Below are positions 16,236 through 24,470 of a DNA stretch of 35,501 nucleotides, one piece after another. Position numbers and translations under genes: made by a program. Below the pieces are notes generated by a model. It was given only the letters and a program-made list of their open reading frames with translations, made no database searches and was not told the origin of the DNA. Origin of the DNA: Gemmatimonadales bacterium UBA2975 (lineage in GTDB: Bacteria; Gemmatimonadota; Gemmatimonadetes; Longimicrobiales; Gaopeijiaceae); assembly GCA_002348265.1 (NCBI GenBank), contig DEAT01000016.1:1-35501 (forward strand), read 5' to 3'. Within the stretch, counting starts at the first letter, position 1; the number at the start of each line of letters is the position of its first letter.

Positions 16236-17119
16236 CTCATGAAAACCTTGCGGGGCCGAAGCAAGCCAGCATCTAGAGTGGCAATAGCAATCAGATTGTC
16301 ATCATGCGTCACCGCGACTAAGGCTTTGGACTCCCCTCCCTGCTGTTCTAGTCGCACTCGTTGCCCATTACGAAGTCGGTCAGCAACTGCTCCGTCCACC
16401 GAGATTGGAGGTATGTGAAGCAGTCCGGCACTCGGCTCGACACAAGCAGCTGAGACGGCATCGGCATTGGCCAGTTCCTCGAGGCTAATCGCTGTTTCAA
16501 CCCGGAATTTTCCAATAGTCGTTCTGCGCAATTCTGTAAGATGCGCTCCACATCCAAGCATAAGACCGATATCTCGGGCAATAGCACGAACGTAGGTACC
16601 GCTAGAGCAGCGGACTGAGAAGCGCACAAATGGAAGCGTCACACTCATGATCTCGAGCTCGTAAATCGTGACCTGCGCCGCTGGGAGCGGAATGACCTCA
16701 CCCCGGCGCGCACGTCTATACATGGGCTCTCCATCAATTTTCTTCGCAGAGAACTGCGGAGGCTTTTGCTCTATTAATCCAATTTGGCTGAGGACAACCT
16801 CCTCAAGTGAAGAAGAGTCGAGAGAGCGCCATCTGTCATTCATCGAAGTGACGTCGCCACTGAGGTCGAGTGTATCCGTTTCGATACCTAGGCAAGCCAC
16901 GGCTTCGTAACCCTTGTCCATTCCAGTGATGTACTCCGCCAGCCTAGTAGCTCGGCCAGCGCAAAGAACCAAGAGGCCTGAAGCAAACGGGTCTAGGGTA
17001 CCCGTGTGTCCAATCCTACGCATCCCTAGGGCCTTCCTAGCCTTGCTCACCACATCATGAGACGTTGGACCAACTGGCTTATCGACAGGAATCAGGAAGT
17101 CGCCTTCAGTAATTCTCAC
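16232..17119 (-). CDS. truB: tRNA pseudouridine-55 synthase
   Basis: Isomerises U55 in the T-loop of tRNAs. It has 295 aa. The start DFLIPVDKPVGPTSHDVV is typical. The catalytic box is GHTGTLDPFASGLL with the nucleophile Asp43. Other family blocks are PPQFSAKKIDGEPMYRRARRG, CSSGTYVRAIARDIG (about 180-194) and LRRTTIGKF. A C-terminal PUA-like segment is present but short. The GTG start overlaps the rbfA stop (GTGA), and the stop overlaps ribF, so it sits in a tightly coupled rbfA-truB-ribF set. Confidence 0.96.
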   Translation of the reverse strand: MRITEGDFLIPVDKPVGPTSHDVVSKARKALGMRRIGHTGTLDPFASGLLVLCAGRATRLAEYITGMDKGYEAVACLGIETDTLDLSGDVTSMNDRWRSLDSSSLEEVVLSQIGLIEQKPPQFSAKKIDGEPMYRRARRGEVIPLPAAQVTIYELEIMSVTLPFVRFSVRCSSGTYVRAIARDIGLMLGCGAHLTELRRTTIGKFRVETAISLEELANADAVSAACVEPSAGLLHIPPISVDGAVADRLRNGQRVRLEQQGGESKALVAVTHDDNLIAIATLDAGLLRPRKVFMR

Positions 17120-17538
17120 GTATCGTCCTCAGGCCTCGATTCTACCTGGAAGTCATTTGATTGACTCTCTAAATCGTCCTCGTCTCTCCGTGACTTTTCA
17201 TCGGGAAGCACCTCGGCTAAAACCTGCTCGATCCTAGCTGCACCTTCGTACGAGAGATCTTCCTGAAAACGGAGCTCCGGAATACGTCTTACATGCAGAA
17301 CTCGCCCCAATTCTCCTCTTAAAAACGACCCAGCGGCGGTGAGCCCCTCGAGCCCTTTCAACACTTCGTCCCTGCCACCAGTAATTCGGACATACACCCT
17401 CGCCGATCCCAAGTCCGCAGCGACTTCGACACCCGTTATGGTTACAAGCCCCACTCGCGGGTCTCGAACGCGTGTCCGAATCAACTCGGACAGCTCGCGA
17501 CGCAACTGTTCGTTAAGGCGGGCTAACCTCTTTTTCAT
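17116..17538 (-). CDS. rbfA: Ribosome-binding factor A
   Basis: A KH-fold assembly factor that helps mature the 5' end of 16S rRNA and the 30S subunit. It has 140 aa. The conserved RDPRVGLVTITGVEVAADLG (about 25-44) with ARVYV, and RRIPELRFQEDLS near 84-96, identify it. The last 30 residues are acidic and rich in Asp/Glu/Ser, an extension beyond the folded core. The ATG has GGAG about 10 bases upstream. It is 25 bases after ylxP and overlaps truB. Confidence 0.95.
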   Translation of the reverse strand: MKKRLARLNEQLRRELSELIRTRVRDPRVGLVTITGVEVAADLGSARVYVRITGGRDEVLKGLEGLTAAGSFLRGELGRVLHVRRIPELRFQEDLSYEGAARIEQVLAEVLPDEKSRRDEDDLESQSNDFQVESRPEDDT

Positions 17539-17563
17539 GCGACATCTGCTCCGAGACCTAACA

Positions 17564-17845
17564 CTAATGGACCTCCCGACGCACCATAATAATCAGAGCA
17601 CCGGCATGTGATTCGACTAAGCGATCGGCCTTGTCTAGAATTGACTCAGCCAATCGGCCATCGCTGGCAACGACCGCAAGTGATAACTCGGCCAGCGAGT
17701 GCACATCCTGCAAACCGGTCTCGGCTACTGAAACGTTGAAGCGCGAAGAGAGACGATCTCGGATGGAGCGTACCACCGATCGTTTCTCCTTTAGGGAAGA
17801 GCATCCAGGGAGAGAGAGTTTCCAGGTCTGCGATGCAAGAACCAT
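17564..17845 (-). CDS. ylxP: DUF503 (YlxP-like) protein
   Basis: A small protein of the DUF503 family found in nusA-infB-rbfA operons of many bacteria. A ribosome-assembly role has been proposed for the family; the biochemical function is not settled. It has 93 aa and full family length. The family signature LPGCSSLKEKRSVVRSIRDR (13-32) and FNVSVAETGLQDVH (36-49) are clear, followed by a ferredoxin-like alternation of strands and helices. The start is ATG at 17845 with no strong ribosome-binding site. Spacing is 38 bases from infB and 25 from rbfA. Confidence 0.9.
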   Translation of the reverse strand: MVLASQTWKLSLPGCSSLKEKRSVVRSIRDRLSSRFNVSVAETGLQDVHSLAELSLAVVASDGRLAESILDKADRLVESHAGALIIMVRREVH

Positions 17846-17883
17846 TGAAGCCCAACGTAACTATGTGAGACGTTACTCCTTCG

Positions 17884-20577
17884 TTAGGTCGAGCTCGCAA
17901 GTGTGCGGGCGACCTCTTCGACAGAGTACGCTTCAATAATATCGCCGACCTTTATGTCGTTGAAGTTAGCGATGCCGATACCGCACTCGAATCCTTCACG
18001 AACTTCTTTGGCATCATCCTTAAACCTCTTCAGCGAGGAGATCTCACCGTCGTAGACGACGATGCCATCGCGGATCAGCCGCCCATGTCCCTTCCTATCA
18101 ATCCGACCTTCGGACACATAGCATCCGGCAATCGTGCCCACTTTAGAGACCTTAAATACCTCTCTGACCTCAGCGGTTCCTTCGACAGTTTCCTTTTTAT
18201 CGGGCGCAAGCATGCCTTCGAGGGCAGCTGTGATTTCGTCTACGGCCTCATAGATGACGTCGTAAACGTTTATTTCAACATCATCACGCTCCGCTGCTTG
18301 TCTTGCTGCTACCTGTGGACGCACCCGGAAACCCAGAATTACGGCGCCGGCGGTCTGAGCTAGCAATACGTCGGACTCGTTGATCGCACCTACCCCGCGG
18401 TGCACAATATTAACTGCGACTTCACTCGTCCCGAGCTGTTCTAACGAGTCGGAAAGGGCCTGAACTGAACCATCGACGTCACCTTTTATAACGATTGGCA
18501 ACTCCGACAGTTGGCCCGCCTTAACGAGCTTTCCGAAGTCCCCAAGCTTAAGACCACGTTCCCGAACCCTGAGTTGCTTTTCACGATCAAGACGCTGACG
18601 AGTTGAAGCAATCTCCGAAGCCTGATCCGCCGACATCGCCTGGAACGTGTCGCCCGCCTGAGGCACCCCGCCCGCGCCAAGTACCTGGACTGGGGTGGCT
18701 GGGCTTGCTTCCTCTACGGCATGCCCCCTTTCATCCAGCATCGAGCGGACACGACCATCGAATAGACCACATACGAACGAGTCGCCCACCCTTAACGTTC
18801 CTTTTTGAACCAACACCGTAGCTACTGGACCCTTACCAGGATCAAGTTGCGCCTCTATGACTGTGCCCTGAGCCTCTCTATCAGGGTTTGCTGATAACTC
18901 TAGCATCTCAGCCTGGAGCAACACCTTTTCGAGAAGGTCCTCAATTCCCGAGCCTTCCTTCGCAGAGATCTCCTGAGCAAGCACATCACCACCAAAATCC
19001 TCAATGTTGACATTGTGCTGCAAGAGTTCCTGCTTGACGCGCATCGGGTCCGCCGCGGGAAGATCACACTTGTTAATTGCGACGATCATAGGCACACCAG
19101 CGTTACGGGCGTGGCTTATCGCCTCAATCGTCTGTGGCATCACTGAATCGTCCGCAGCGACAATGAGGATTACGATGTCAGTTACGTCGGCACCACGAGC
19201 TCGCATCGCCGTGAAGGCTGCGTGACCTGGGGTATCAAGGAACGCCACACTGCGCCCATCCTTGAGTTCCACATTATATGCACCTATGTGCTGCGTTATG
19301 CCCCCTGCCTCACCCGCCACAACATTTGTAGAGCGAATCCTATCGAGGAGAAGAGTCTTACCATGATCGACATGCCCCATTACGGTCACCACTGGGGGGC
19401 GAGGCCTGAGCATTGCCGGATCATCCTCGTCCTCTTCGACCTCTGCGTCTTGGATATACTCCTCTTCCTTAACCACGGTAAAGTTGAACTCATCAAGTAG
19501 GAGCTCTATCTGATCGAAATCGAGTCGTTGATTGATCGTAACCATCAAACCCAGGTTCTTAAACGCAGATCCAATGATCTCCGATGCCGAGACGTCAACA
19601 AGCTCGGCTAATTCAGCTATCGTCAGAAACTCGTTTACCTTCACCGTGCGGCGCTCACGCTCCTGCTTCTCTTCTTGAGCTTGCTCCTGGGCCTCCTTCT
19701 CCTCTGCCGAGACTCGCTGTCCCTTACGGCGGCGCTTTTTACCACCGCCACGGAGCTCAGCCATCACTCTTGCAATATTGTCCTTAACCGCATCTTTATC
19801 GACGCCTTTCTTTTTACCCTTCTTACCACGTTCTTGTCTCTCGCGTCGGCCATCAGGCGTATAACCCTCAGCCTGAATTCGCACCTGCCCACCCGGTCCG
19901 GCGCTCGCAGCCGGGGATGGCCGACGAATAGTACGAACCACCGGACCATCCGGCTGACCGACCCTAGCTGGAGCAAGAGTTTCTTTCTCAGGCTCCGCGA
20001 CCTCTTCAGAAGTTGAGTCGACCTGCGTCGTGTCCATCTCGGACCCTGGCGCCGCAGACCCGTCCTCAAGCGGATCCTCTACTAATTCTTCTGTCGGGGA
20101 ATGGTCATGCTCCTCTTCTTGGGGCTCTACCTCGGTCGCTTCAGGCTCCTCGGCCTCCGTCGCTTCAGGTTCGTCTTCCTGAGCCTCAACCCCTTTTGCT
20201 TCGGGTTCCTCGACCTCGACCATATCCGAATGATCCGCGACTACAGTATCCTCTGCGCTTTCCTCGGCTTCAGAGGTCGAGGCTTCGGCTTTCTCGTCTA
20301 CTTCCTCTGTGTCTGACTCGACTTCTTCGACTGCACGACGCCGTCTCCGACGGCGCCCAGTCGACGGCGCAGCATCTCGCATTGCCGAACGAACAGCTTC
20401 GGCCGGATCGGAATGACCCGCGATCCGTTCGCGCTCCATCTTCGCGAGAACCTTTGCCACTTGAGCGTCGGTGATGGTCGCCTCGTCATCGGCCACCGGG
20501 ATACCCATGTGCCGCAGAAGCTCGATCAACGCGTCAGTGCTGACGTTCAGATCATCGGCGAGTTCAAATACCTGCAT
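17884..20577 (-). CDS. infB: Translation initiation factor IF-2
   Basis: The GTPase that brings initiator tRNA to the 30S subunit and promotes subunit joining. It has 897 aa from the ATG at 20577; this start gives MQVFELADDLNVSTDALIELL, the normal IF2 N-terminal domain, and falls 8 bases after ylxQ. A longer TTG frame (20613) would run into ylxQ. Domain order: IF2_N, a long Glu/Ala/Pro/Asp linker (about 82-200), a basic Lys/Arg stretch (about 243-310), a second IF2_N-like domain, then the G domain with GHVDHGKT (401-408), GGITQHIGA, DTPGHAAF and NKCD, followed by domains II, III and the tRNA-binding C-domain. All GTPase motifs are intact. Confidence 0.97.
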   Translation of the reverse strand: MQVFELADDLNVSTDALIELLRHMGIPVADDEATITDAQVAKVLAKMERERIAGHSDPAEAVRSAMRDAAPSTGRRRRRRRAVEEVESDTEEVDEKAEASTSEAEESAEDTVVADHSDMVEVEEPEAKGVEAQEDEPEATEAEEPEATEVEPQEEEHDHSPTEELVEDPLEDGSAAPGSEMDTTQVDSTSEEVAEPEKETLAPARVGQPDGPVVRTIRRPSPAASAGPGGQVRIQAEGYTPDGRRERQERGKKGKKKGVDKDAVKDNIARVMAELRGGGKKRRRKGQRVSAEEKEAQEQAQEEKQERERRTVKVNEFLTIAELAELVDVSASEIIGSAFKNLGLMVTINQRLDFDQIELLLDEFNFTVVKEEEYIQDAEVEEDEDDPAMLRPRPPVVTVMGHVDHGKTLLLDRIRSTNVVAGEAGGITQHIGAYNVELKDGRSVAFLDTPGHAAFTAMRARGADVTDIVILIVAADDSVMPQTIEAISHARNAGVPMIVAINKCDLPAADPMRVKQELLQHNVNIEDFGGDVLAQEISAKEGSGIEDLLEKVLLQAEMLELSANPDREAQGTVIEAQLDPGKGPVATVLVQKGTLRVGDSFVCGLFDGRVRSMLDERGHAVEEASPATPVQVLGAGGVPQAGDTFQAMSADQASEIASTRQRLDREKQLRVRERGLKLGDFGKLVKAGQLSELPIVIKGDVDGSVQALSDSLEQLGTSEVAVNIVHRGVGAINESDVLLAQTAGAVILGFRVRPQVAARQAAERDDVEINVYDVIYEAVDEITAALEGMLAPDKKETVEGTAEVREVFKVSKVGTIAGCYVSEGRIDRKGHGRLIRDGIVVYDGEISSLKRFKDDAKEVREGFECGIGIANFNDIKVGDIIEAYSVEEVARTLASST

Positions 20578-20585
20578 GCTTTCTA

Positions 20586-20933
20586 CTACGCCTCCAATGC
20601 GTTCGTACTGCAACCGCCTCGGGAACCCGACAGCTCCTCAACAAGACGATCCGCGAACGACGACTGCGTGACCGCCACTGCAGAAAGCTCCGCCATCCCT
20701 AACGCGGATCCCAACGTGGCACGATCCCCCAAGGTCACTCGGGGGATCGATTCGTCATCATTCGTATTTCTAATTTTATTCATCTGGACGCTCGAAGCGT
20801 CCTCAGCCATCAAAATCAGCAAAGCCTGACCTTCTTGTATCGCCCGGCGAACCGATCCAGTGCCCGAAACTACCGCACCCGCCCTCTTGGCTAGGCCCAG
20901 AAGCCTCAGTGCGCTAATCCTCCGATTCTCCAT
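20586..20933 (-). CDS. ylxQ: L7Ae/YlxQ-family RNA-binding protein
   Basis: A small L7Ae/L30e-fold protein, the family that binds kink-turn RNA; in Firmicutes YlxQ lies between nusA and infB as here. It has 115 aa from the ATG at 20933, starting MENRRISALRLLGLAKRAGAV, the usual YlxQ start. A longer frame would begin inside the nusA repeat and read it in another phase as repeated IPKRM units, so I reject it. The later LILMAEDASSVQMNKI and RVTLGDRATLGSALGM match the family's nucleic-acid-binding loops. It overlaps the last 20 bases of nusA, which points to translational coupling. The RNA target is unknown. Confidence 0.87.
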   Translation of the reverse strand: MENRRISALRLLGLAKRAGAVVSGTGSVRRAIQEGQALLILMAEDASSVQMNKIRNTNDDESIPRVTLGDRATLGSALGMAELSAVAVTQSSFADRLVEELSGSRGGCSTNALEA

Positions 20934-22341
20934 CTTCGCCGTCGGCGTTTCCATCCTCATCCTCTTCGGAATCATCCTCATCCTCTTCGGAATCAGGCTC
21001 ATCCTCTTCGGAATCAGGCTCATCCTCTTCGGTCAATTCCACCTCTCCTTCTACCACCGTCAGTTCGTCGATGATTTGAAGAAGACGATCTGCGTCCTCT
21101 TCGCCGAGCCCTTTCATTCCTAGGAAATCTCGGCGCTCCAAGTCTATGATTTGCAGGAACGTATCATATCCAGCCTCAGATAGAGCCGCCAGCACACCAG
21201 CCCGGATATCCAACTCAGAAAGAGGAAAATCCGAGGTTTCGTAGTGCTCATCTCCGCCTTCTTCACCGAGCATCGCGAGATCGGAACCACGCTCCACCCA
21301 CTCTCTTGAGCCATATAGATCGATCTGCCATCCAATGAGCTGCGAAGCGAGTCTCACATTTTGACCATTTCGTCCAATCGCTAGGGACAATTGGTCCTCG
21401 TCAACGATCGCTGTCACGACTTGACGATCTGAGTCAGTCACTACCTTCGATACACGAGCCGGCGCCAACGCACGACGGGCAAAGACCTCCGGATCAGGGT
21501 GCCAAGGAACGATATCGATACGCTCACCACCTAGTTCATTCACAACGGCTTGCACTCGAGAACCCTTCAGTCCCACGCACGCACCGACAGGGTCGATCGA
21601 CTCATCACTGCTGTAGACCGCGATTTTTGTTCTTCCCCCAACCTCTCGAGAAATTTCCCGGATCTCTACGATGTCCTGATGGATCTCGGGGACCTCTAAA
21701 TGAAAGAGTGCAGAGACGAATAGAGGATCCGCTCGCGACAGGATAAGTCTAGGCCCCTTTGGAGTCTCCTCTACCTTCTTGAGCACCGCTCGGATGGGGT
21801 CACCCTGACGGAAACGCTCTCGAGGATTCTGATCCTTCCATGGGATTATCGCTTCGGCATCGCGAGCCCTATTCAGCATTACTACAAGCTTTCCGCGCTC
21901 AATCTGCTGGAGTTCTCCAGAGAGCAATTGGCCTACTTGATCGGCAAACTCGTCCCGTATCCTGTCTCGTTCGTTCTCACGAACCCGTTGCACAATGCGT
22001 TGCTTAACAGCCATCACAGCATTGCGTCCAAAGTCAGCAAAGGCGACCGGAACCTCCATGACATCACCCACTTCGTAGGTGTCATCATCCCAACGTGCCT
22101 CGTCGAGTGCTATCTCTGTAGCCGAGTCCTCCACCTCGTTTACGACGCGACGGAGCACCACAATATCGAAATCACCTGTATCCTCGTCGATGTCGATCTC
22201 AGCCTGGACTGTAGCGCCATATATACGAGCCAGACCAGCTAGCATTCCATCCTTGACTAGGTCGGTCATCTCTTCGTCAGACAGGCTCTTTGTCGACGCG
22301 ACATCCCTGAAAGCCGCTACGATCTGTGCCGCATTCGCCAT
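20914..22341 (-). CDS. nusA: Transcription termination/antitermination factor NusA
   Basis: RNA-polymerase-associated factor controlling pausing, intrinsic termination and antitermination. It has 475 aa from the ATG at 22341, which has AGGAG 6 bases upstream and gives MANAAQIVAAFRDVASTKSL; a longer frame to 22446 lies inside rimP and is Cys/Arg-rich shadow. Domains in order: N-terminal RNAP-binding domain, S1 (about 130-200), KH1 with GACVGLKGSRVQAVV, KH2 with LSLAIGRNGQNVRLA, and a helix-hairpin-helix-type C-domain (about 390-430). The tail of about 40 residues is almost only Glu/Asp/Ser with a 7-residue tandem repeat. It lies 10 bases after rimP and overlaps ylxQ. Confidence 0.97.
   Translation of the reverse strand: MANAAQIVAAFRDVASTKSLSDEEMTDLVKDGMLAGLARIYGATVQAEIDIDEDTGDFDIVVLRRVVNEVEDSATEIALDEARWDDDTYEVGDVMEVPVAFADFGRNAVMAVKQRIVQRVRENERDRIRDEFADQVGQLLSGELQQIERGKLVVMLNRARDAEAIIPWKDQNPRERFRQGDPIRAVLKKVEETPKGPRLILSRADPLFVSALFHLEVPEIHQDIVEIREISREVGGRTKIAVYSSDESIDPVGACVGLKGSRVQAVVNELGGERIDIVPWHPDPEVFARRALAPARVSKVVTDSDRQVVTAIVDEDQLSLAIGRNGQNVRLASQLIGWQIDLYGSREWVERGSDLAMLGEEGGDEHYETSDFPLSELDIRAGVLAALSEAGYDTFLQIIDLERRDFLGMKGLGEEDADRLLQIIDELTVVEGEVELTEEDEPDSEEDEPDSEEDEDDSEEDEDGNADGEDGESED
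20958..21032. repeat. 21-bp tandem repeat in the 3' end of nusA, about four copies
   Basis: The 13-base core CATCCTCTTCGGA recurs at 20958, 20979 and 21000, and its first 12 bases again at 21021, always 21 bases apart. The full unit is in frame and encodes 7-residue blocks of the type EEDEPDS or EEDEDDS in the acidic NusA tail. In-frame repeats like this can change copy number by slippage without breaking the protein. Confidence 0.9.
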
Positions 22342-22351
22342 TTTCTTCTCC

Positions 22352-22843
22352 TCACTCCCACGTGAAGACGAGATGGGTTTTGCGGATCTCTGATCGCAAA
22401 ATGCCCACCTCCTCGCCGCTCGGCAGGCGCAGCAGAACCGACTCATTGTCAGTTCCAGACTCCGCTAGCCCGAGTAATTCCCCTTCAAGCCTCGTAGCCC
22501 TTCCCAAAAGTACTTCCTTTCCGTTCACTGCAACGCACTCTCCCTTAAATCGCTCGAAATCACGCGGCCGCGACAGCGGCCGATCAACACCGGGCGATGA
22601 AACTTCGAGCACATACCGCTCCGAAATCCCTTCGTGCTCATCCAACCAAGACTCGAGTTCTCGACTTACCTGAGCGCACTCGTCTACGGTCACTCCTTCG
22701 CCCGGGATAGTATCCGAGCGATCGATGCGAAGCTTTAGCATAGGCCTACGACCACTGCCCGCCCAACGCAACTCGACTACTTCGTAGCCAAGTTCCTCAA
22801 CACGGCATTCTAGCCCTCCATCTATCTCCGGGATGGACCGCAT
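22352..22843 (-). CDS. rimP: Ribosome maturation factor RimP
   Basis: A 30S-subunit assembly factor. It has 163 aa from the ATG at 22843, which has GGAG 6 bases upstream; an ATG at 22855 is possible but has no site. Family blocks are LECRVEELGYEVVELRW at the start, LKLRIDR, GVTVDECAQVSRELESWLDE (around 50) and YVLEVSSPGVDRPLSRPRDF (about 77-96), then the SH3-like C-domain. It is the first gene of the rimP-nusA-ylxQ-infB unit, and its leader contains a promoter and a terminator hairpin. Confidence 0.94.
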   Translation of the reverse strand: MRSIPEIDGGLECRVEELGYEVVELRWAGSGRRPMLKLRIDRSDTIPGEGVTVDECAQVSRELESWLDEHEGISERYVLEVSSPGVDRPLSRPRDFERFKGECVAVNGKEVLLGRATRLEGELLGLAESGTDNESVLLRLPSGEEVGILRSEIRKTHLVFTWE

Positions 22844-22904
22844 AGAAATCTCCATTCAAAAACGAGGGGTACGCCGCATGAGCAGCGAACCCCAAGTCCA
22901 CATC

Positions 22905-22939
22905 GAATAAAAAAGCGGGGGCGACCAACTCCCCCACTT
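22905..22939 (-). terminator. Strong intrinsic terminator in the rimP leader
   Basis: On the minus strand AAGTGGGGG pairs with CCCCCGCTT (9 bp including one U-G pair) around a 9-base loop, and the stem runs into TTTTTTATT. This is the best intrinsic terminator in the window. It lies about 62 bases upstream of the rimP ATG and some 250 bases after murA. It either ends murA transcripts or, given the promoter at 22981-23009, acts as an attenuator in the rimP-nusA-infB leader. Confidence 0.8.
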
Positions 22940-22980
22940 CGATACTGCCGCCGCAAACCTCGCAGCTATAACGGAGGGAG

Positions 22981-23009
22981 AATATAGAAGAGGCAAGAGA
23001 CTCGCTCAA
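22981..23009 (-). promoter_or_regulatory. Sigma-70-type promoter for the rimP-nusA-infB operon
   Basis: TTGAGC (23004-23009) and TATATT (22981-22986) are separated by exactly 17 bases: 4 of 6 and 5 of 6 consensus matches. Transcription would begin near 22972-22974, giving a leader of about 130 bases before the rimP ATG. The terminator at 22905-22939 lies inside that leader. Confidence 0.55.
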
Positions 23010-23060
23010 CCCGACCGAGGAACTGGTGTTTGTCCTCGCTCCACCCCAATTGTCCGAAAG

Positions 23061-23078
23061 ACCCCACTTATGTGGGAC
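23061..23078 (-). terminator. Weak hairpin downstream of murA
   Basis: CCCAC-ATAA-GTGGG is a perfect 5-bp stem, extended by two G-T pairs and followed by CTTTCGG. The T-run is short, so it would be a poor terminator of murA, 112 bases after the stop. The rest of 23079-23189 shows no gene or clear signal. Confidence 0.35.
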
Positions 23079-23189
23079 GCAACTAGGTCAGGTCAACCTC
23101 GTCACATCTGAGAAGCATACCCCGTAAACAGTTGTCCGGACCGACTCAGGTCAGTAGAAAGGTGTCGACGATGTGGGTTTTCTCGCCAC

Positions 23190-24470
23190 TTATTCTTCAA
23201 TCCGCTCAATCCTAGCACCCAATTGACCAAGCCGTTCGTCTATCATCTCATATCCGCGCTCAATCTGATGGATATTGTGTATCTCTGACCTACCCTCGGC
23301 AGCAAGTGATGCTATGAGCAGAGCCATACCGGCACGAATGTCCGGGCTCTCTACAACCCCACCTTTGAGTGGGCTCGGGCCAACGACAACTGCTCGATGC
23401 GGATCGCATAAAATGATTGAGGCTCCAAGCCCTACGAGCTTGTCAGTAAAATACATACGAGACTCGAACATCTTTTCATGAATCAAGACTGTACCATGGC
23501 ATTGGGTTGCTGCAACAAGCGCTATCGATGTCAGGTCCGCTGGGAAGGCTGGCCAAGGACCATCGTCCAGCTTGGGCACAGCGCCAAAAGCGTCCATCTG
23601 GATCCGATGTTCTTCAGAGCCATACACCGAAAGGTCGGTACCATCCACTTCACAGCGGATGCCCAGCCGTCTAAATCCGATCAATGTCGAGTCAAGATGT
23701 TCAACCGGGGCGCCCTCGATCGTAATGTCACTCCTCGTTGCAGCGGCAAGACCAATGAACGAGCCCGTCTCGATGTGGTCCGCACCGATTCGGAAATTCG
23801 TGCCGTGAAGATCTCTCACGCCTTGGATTTTGAGCACGTGGGTTCCAATACCTGAGATCTGAGCGCCCATCCTATTCAAAAGATGGCAGAGGTCTTGCAC
23901 ATGGGGCTCCGCAGCGGCATTGCGGATCTTCGTTTCACCCGAAGCTCTAACCGCCGCCATTATCGCATTTTCTGTGCCTGTCACCGACGGCTCATCAAGG
24001 AAGAACTCTGCACCTCTGAGATGCTCGGCACTGATTTTATAACCATGATTCAGTGTCACCTCACAGCCCAGCGCCTCGAAAGCGAGGAAATGCGTGTCCA
24101 TTCGACGCCGACCAATCACGTCCCCACCCGGTGGCGGAAGCTCCACATTGCCGAATCTGGCAAGCAACGGTCCGGCCAGAAGCACAGAAGCTCGAATCCG
24201 ACGCGCCATAACCGCGTCCACACGATTAGTGTGCACCGATCCAGCGTCTATGGTCAGCTCGTTAGACCCCGACCACGAAACGTCAGCTCCGAGAGACTCT
24301 ATAATACTCAGAAACGTGAGGACGTCTCTTATTCTTGGGACGTTCTCAAACGTTACAGGTTCGGGACAAAGCACCGCCGCTGCCAAGCATGGTAATGCCG
24401 AGTTCTTGTTCCCTGCAGGACGGATCCGACCCTCGAGCCGGTGTCCGCCTTCGACCACGAAGGTCCCCAT
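23190..24470 (-). CDS. murA: UDP-N-acetylglucosamine 1-carboxyvinyltransferase
   Basis: Transfers enolpyruvate from PEP to UDP-GlcNAc, the first committed step of peptidoglycan precursor synthesis in the cytoplasm. It has 426 aa, the full length. UDP-GlcNAc/PEP residues K22-N23 (GNKNSALP), the Arg of RRIRASVLLAG and the later PAFPADLTS aspartate are present. The active loop reads PPPGGDVIGRR: residue 117, normally the PEP- and fosfomycin-reactive cysteine (Cys115 in E. coli), is Asp. Natural and engineered Asp forms are active and fosfomycin-insensitive, so this enzyme should be too. The ATG start has AGGA unusually close upstream. It is transcribed away from the DUF948-like gene; downstream is the rimP promoter region. 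Confidence 0.96.
   Translation of the reverse strand: MGTFVVEGGHRLEGRIRPAGNKNSALPCLAAAVLCPEPVTFENVPRIRDVLTFLSIIESLGADVSWSGSNELTIDAGSVHTNRVDAVMARRIRASVLLAGPLLARFGNVELPPPGGDVIGRRRMDTHFLAFEALGCEVTLNHGYKISAEHLRGAEFFLDEPSVTGTENAIMAAVRASGETKIRNAAAEPHVQDLCHLLNRMGAQISGIGTHVLKIQGVRDLHGTNFRIGADHIETGSFIGLAAATRSDITIEGAPVEHLDSTLIGFRRLGIRCEVDGTDLSVYGSEEHRIQMDAFGAVPKLDDGPWPAFPADLTSIALVAATQCHGTVLIHEKMFESRMYFTDKLVGLGASIILCDPHRAVVVGPSPLKGGVVESPDIRAGMALLIASLAAEGRSEIHNIHQIERGYEMIDERLGQLGARIERIEE

Noticed and set aside
20934..21023. Repeated IPKRM units at the start of a longer ylxQ frame
   Set aside because: They are the nusA acidic-tail repeat read in another phase. The YlxQ family start is the ATG at 20933.
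22797..23009. 70-aa minus-strand frame with a CxxC pair upstream of rimP
   Set aside because: Its TTG start is the -35 box of the likely rimP promoter, it reads through a strong terminator hairpin and it overlaps the start of rimP. No family resemblance.
23016..23038. 6-bp hairpin CGAGGA/TCCTCG upstream of the rimP promoter
   Set aside because: 11-base loop, no T-run and located just ahead of the -35 box. Chance pairing is likely.
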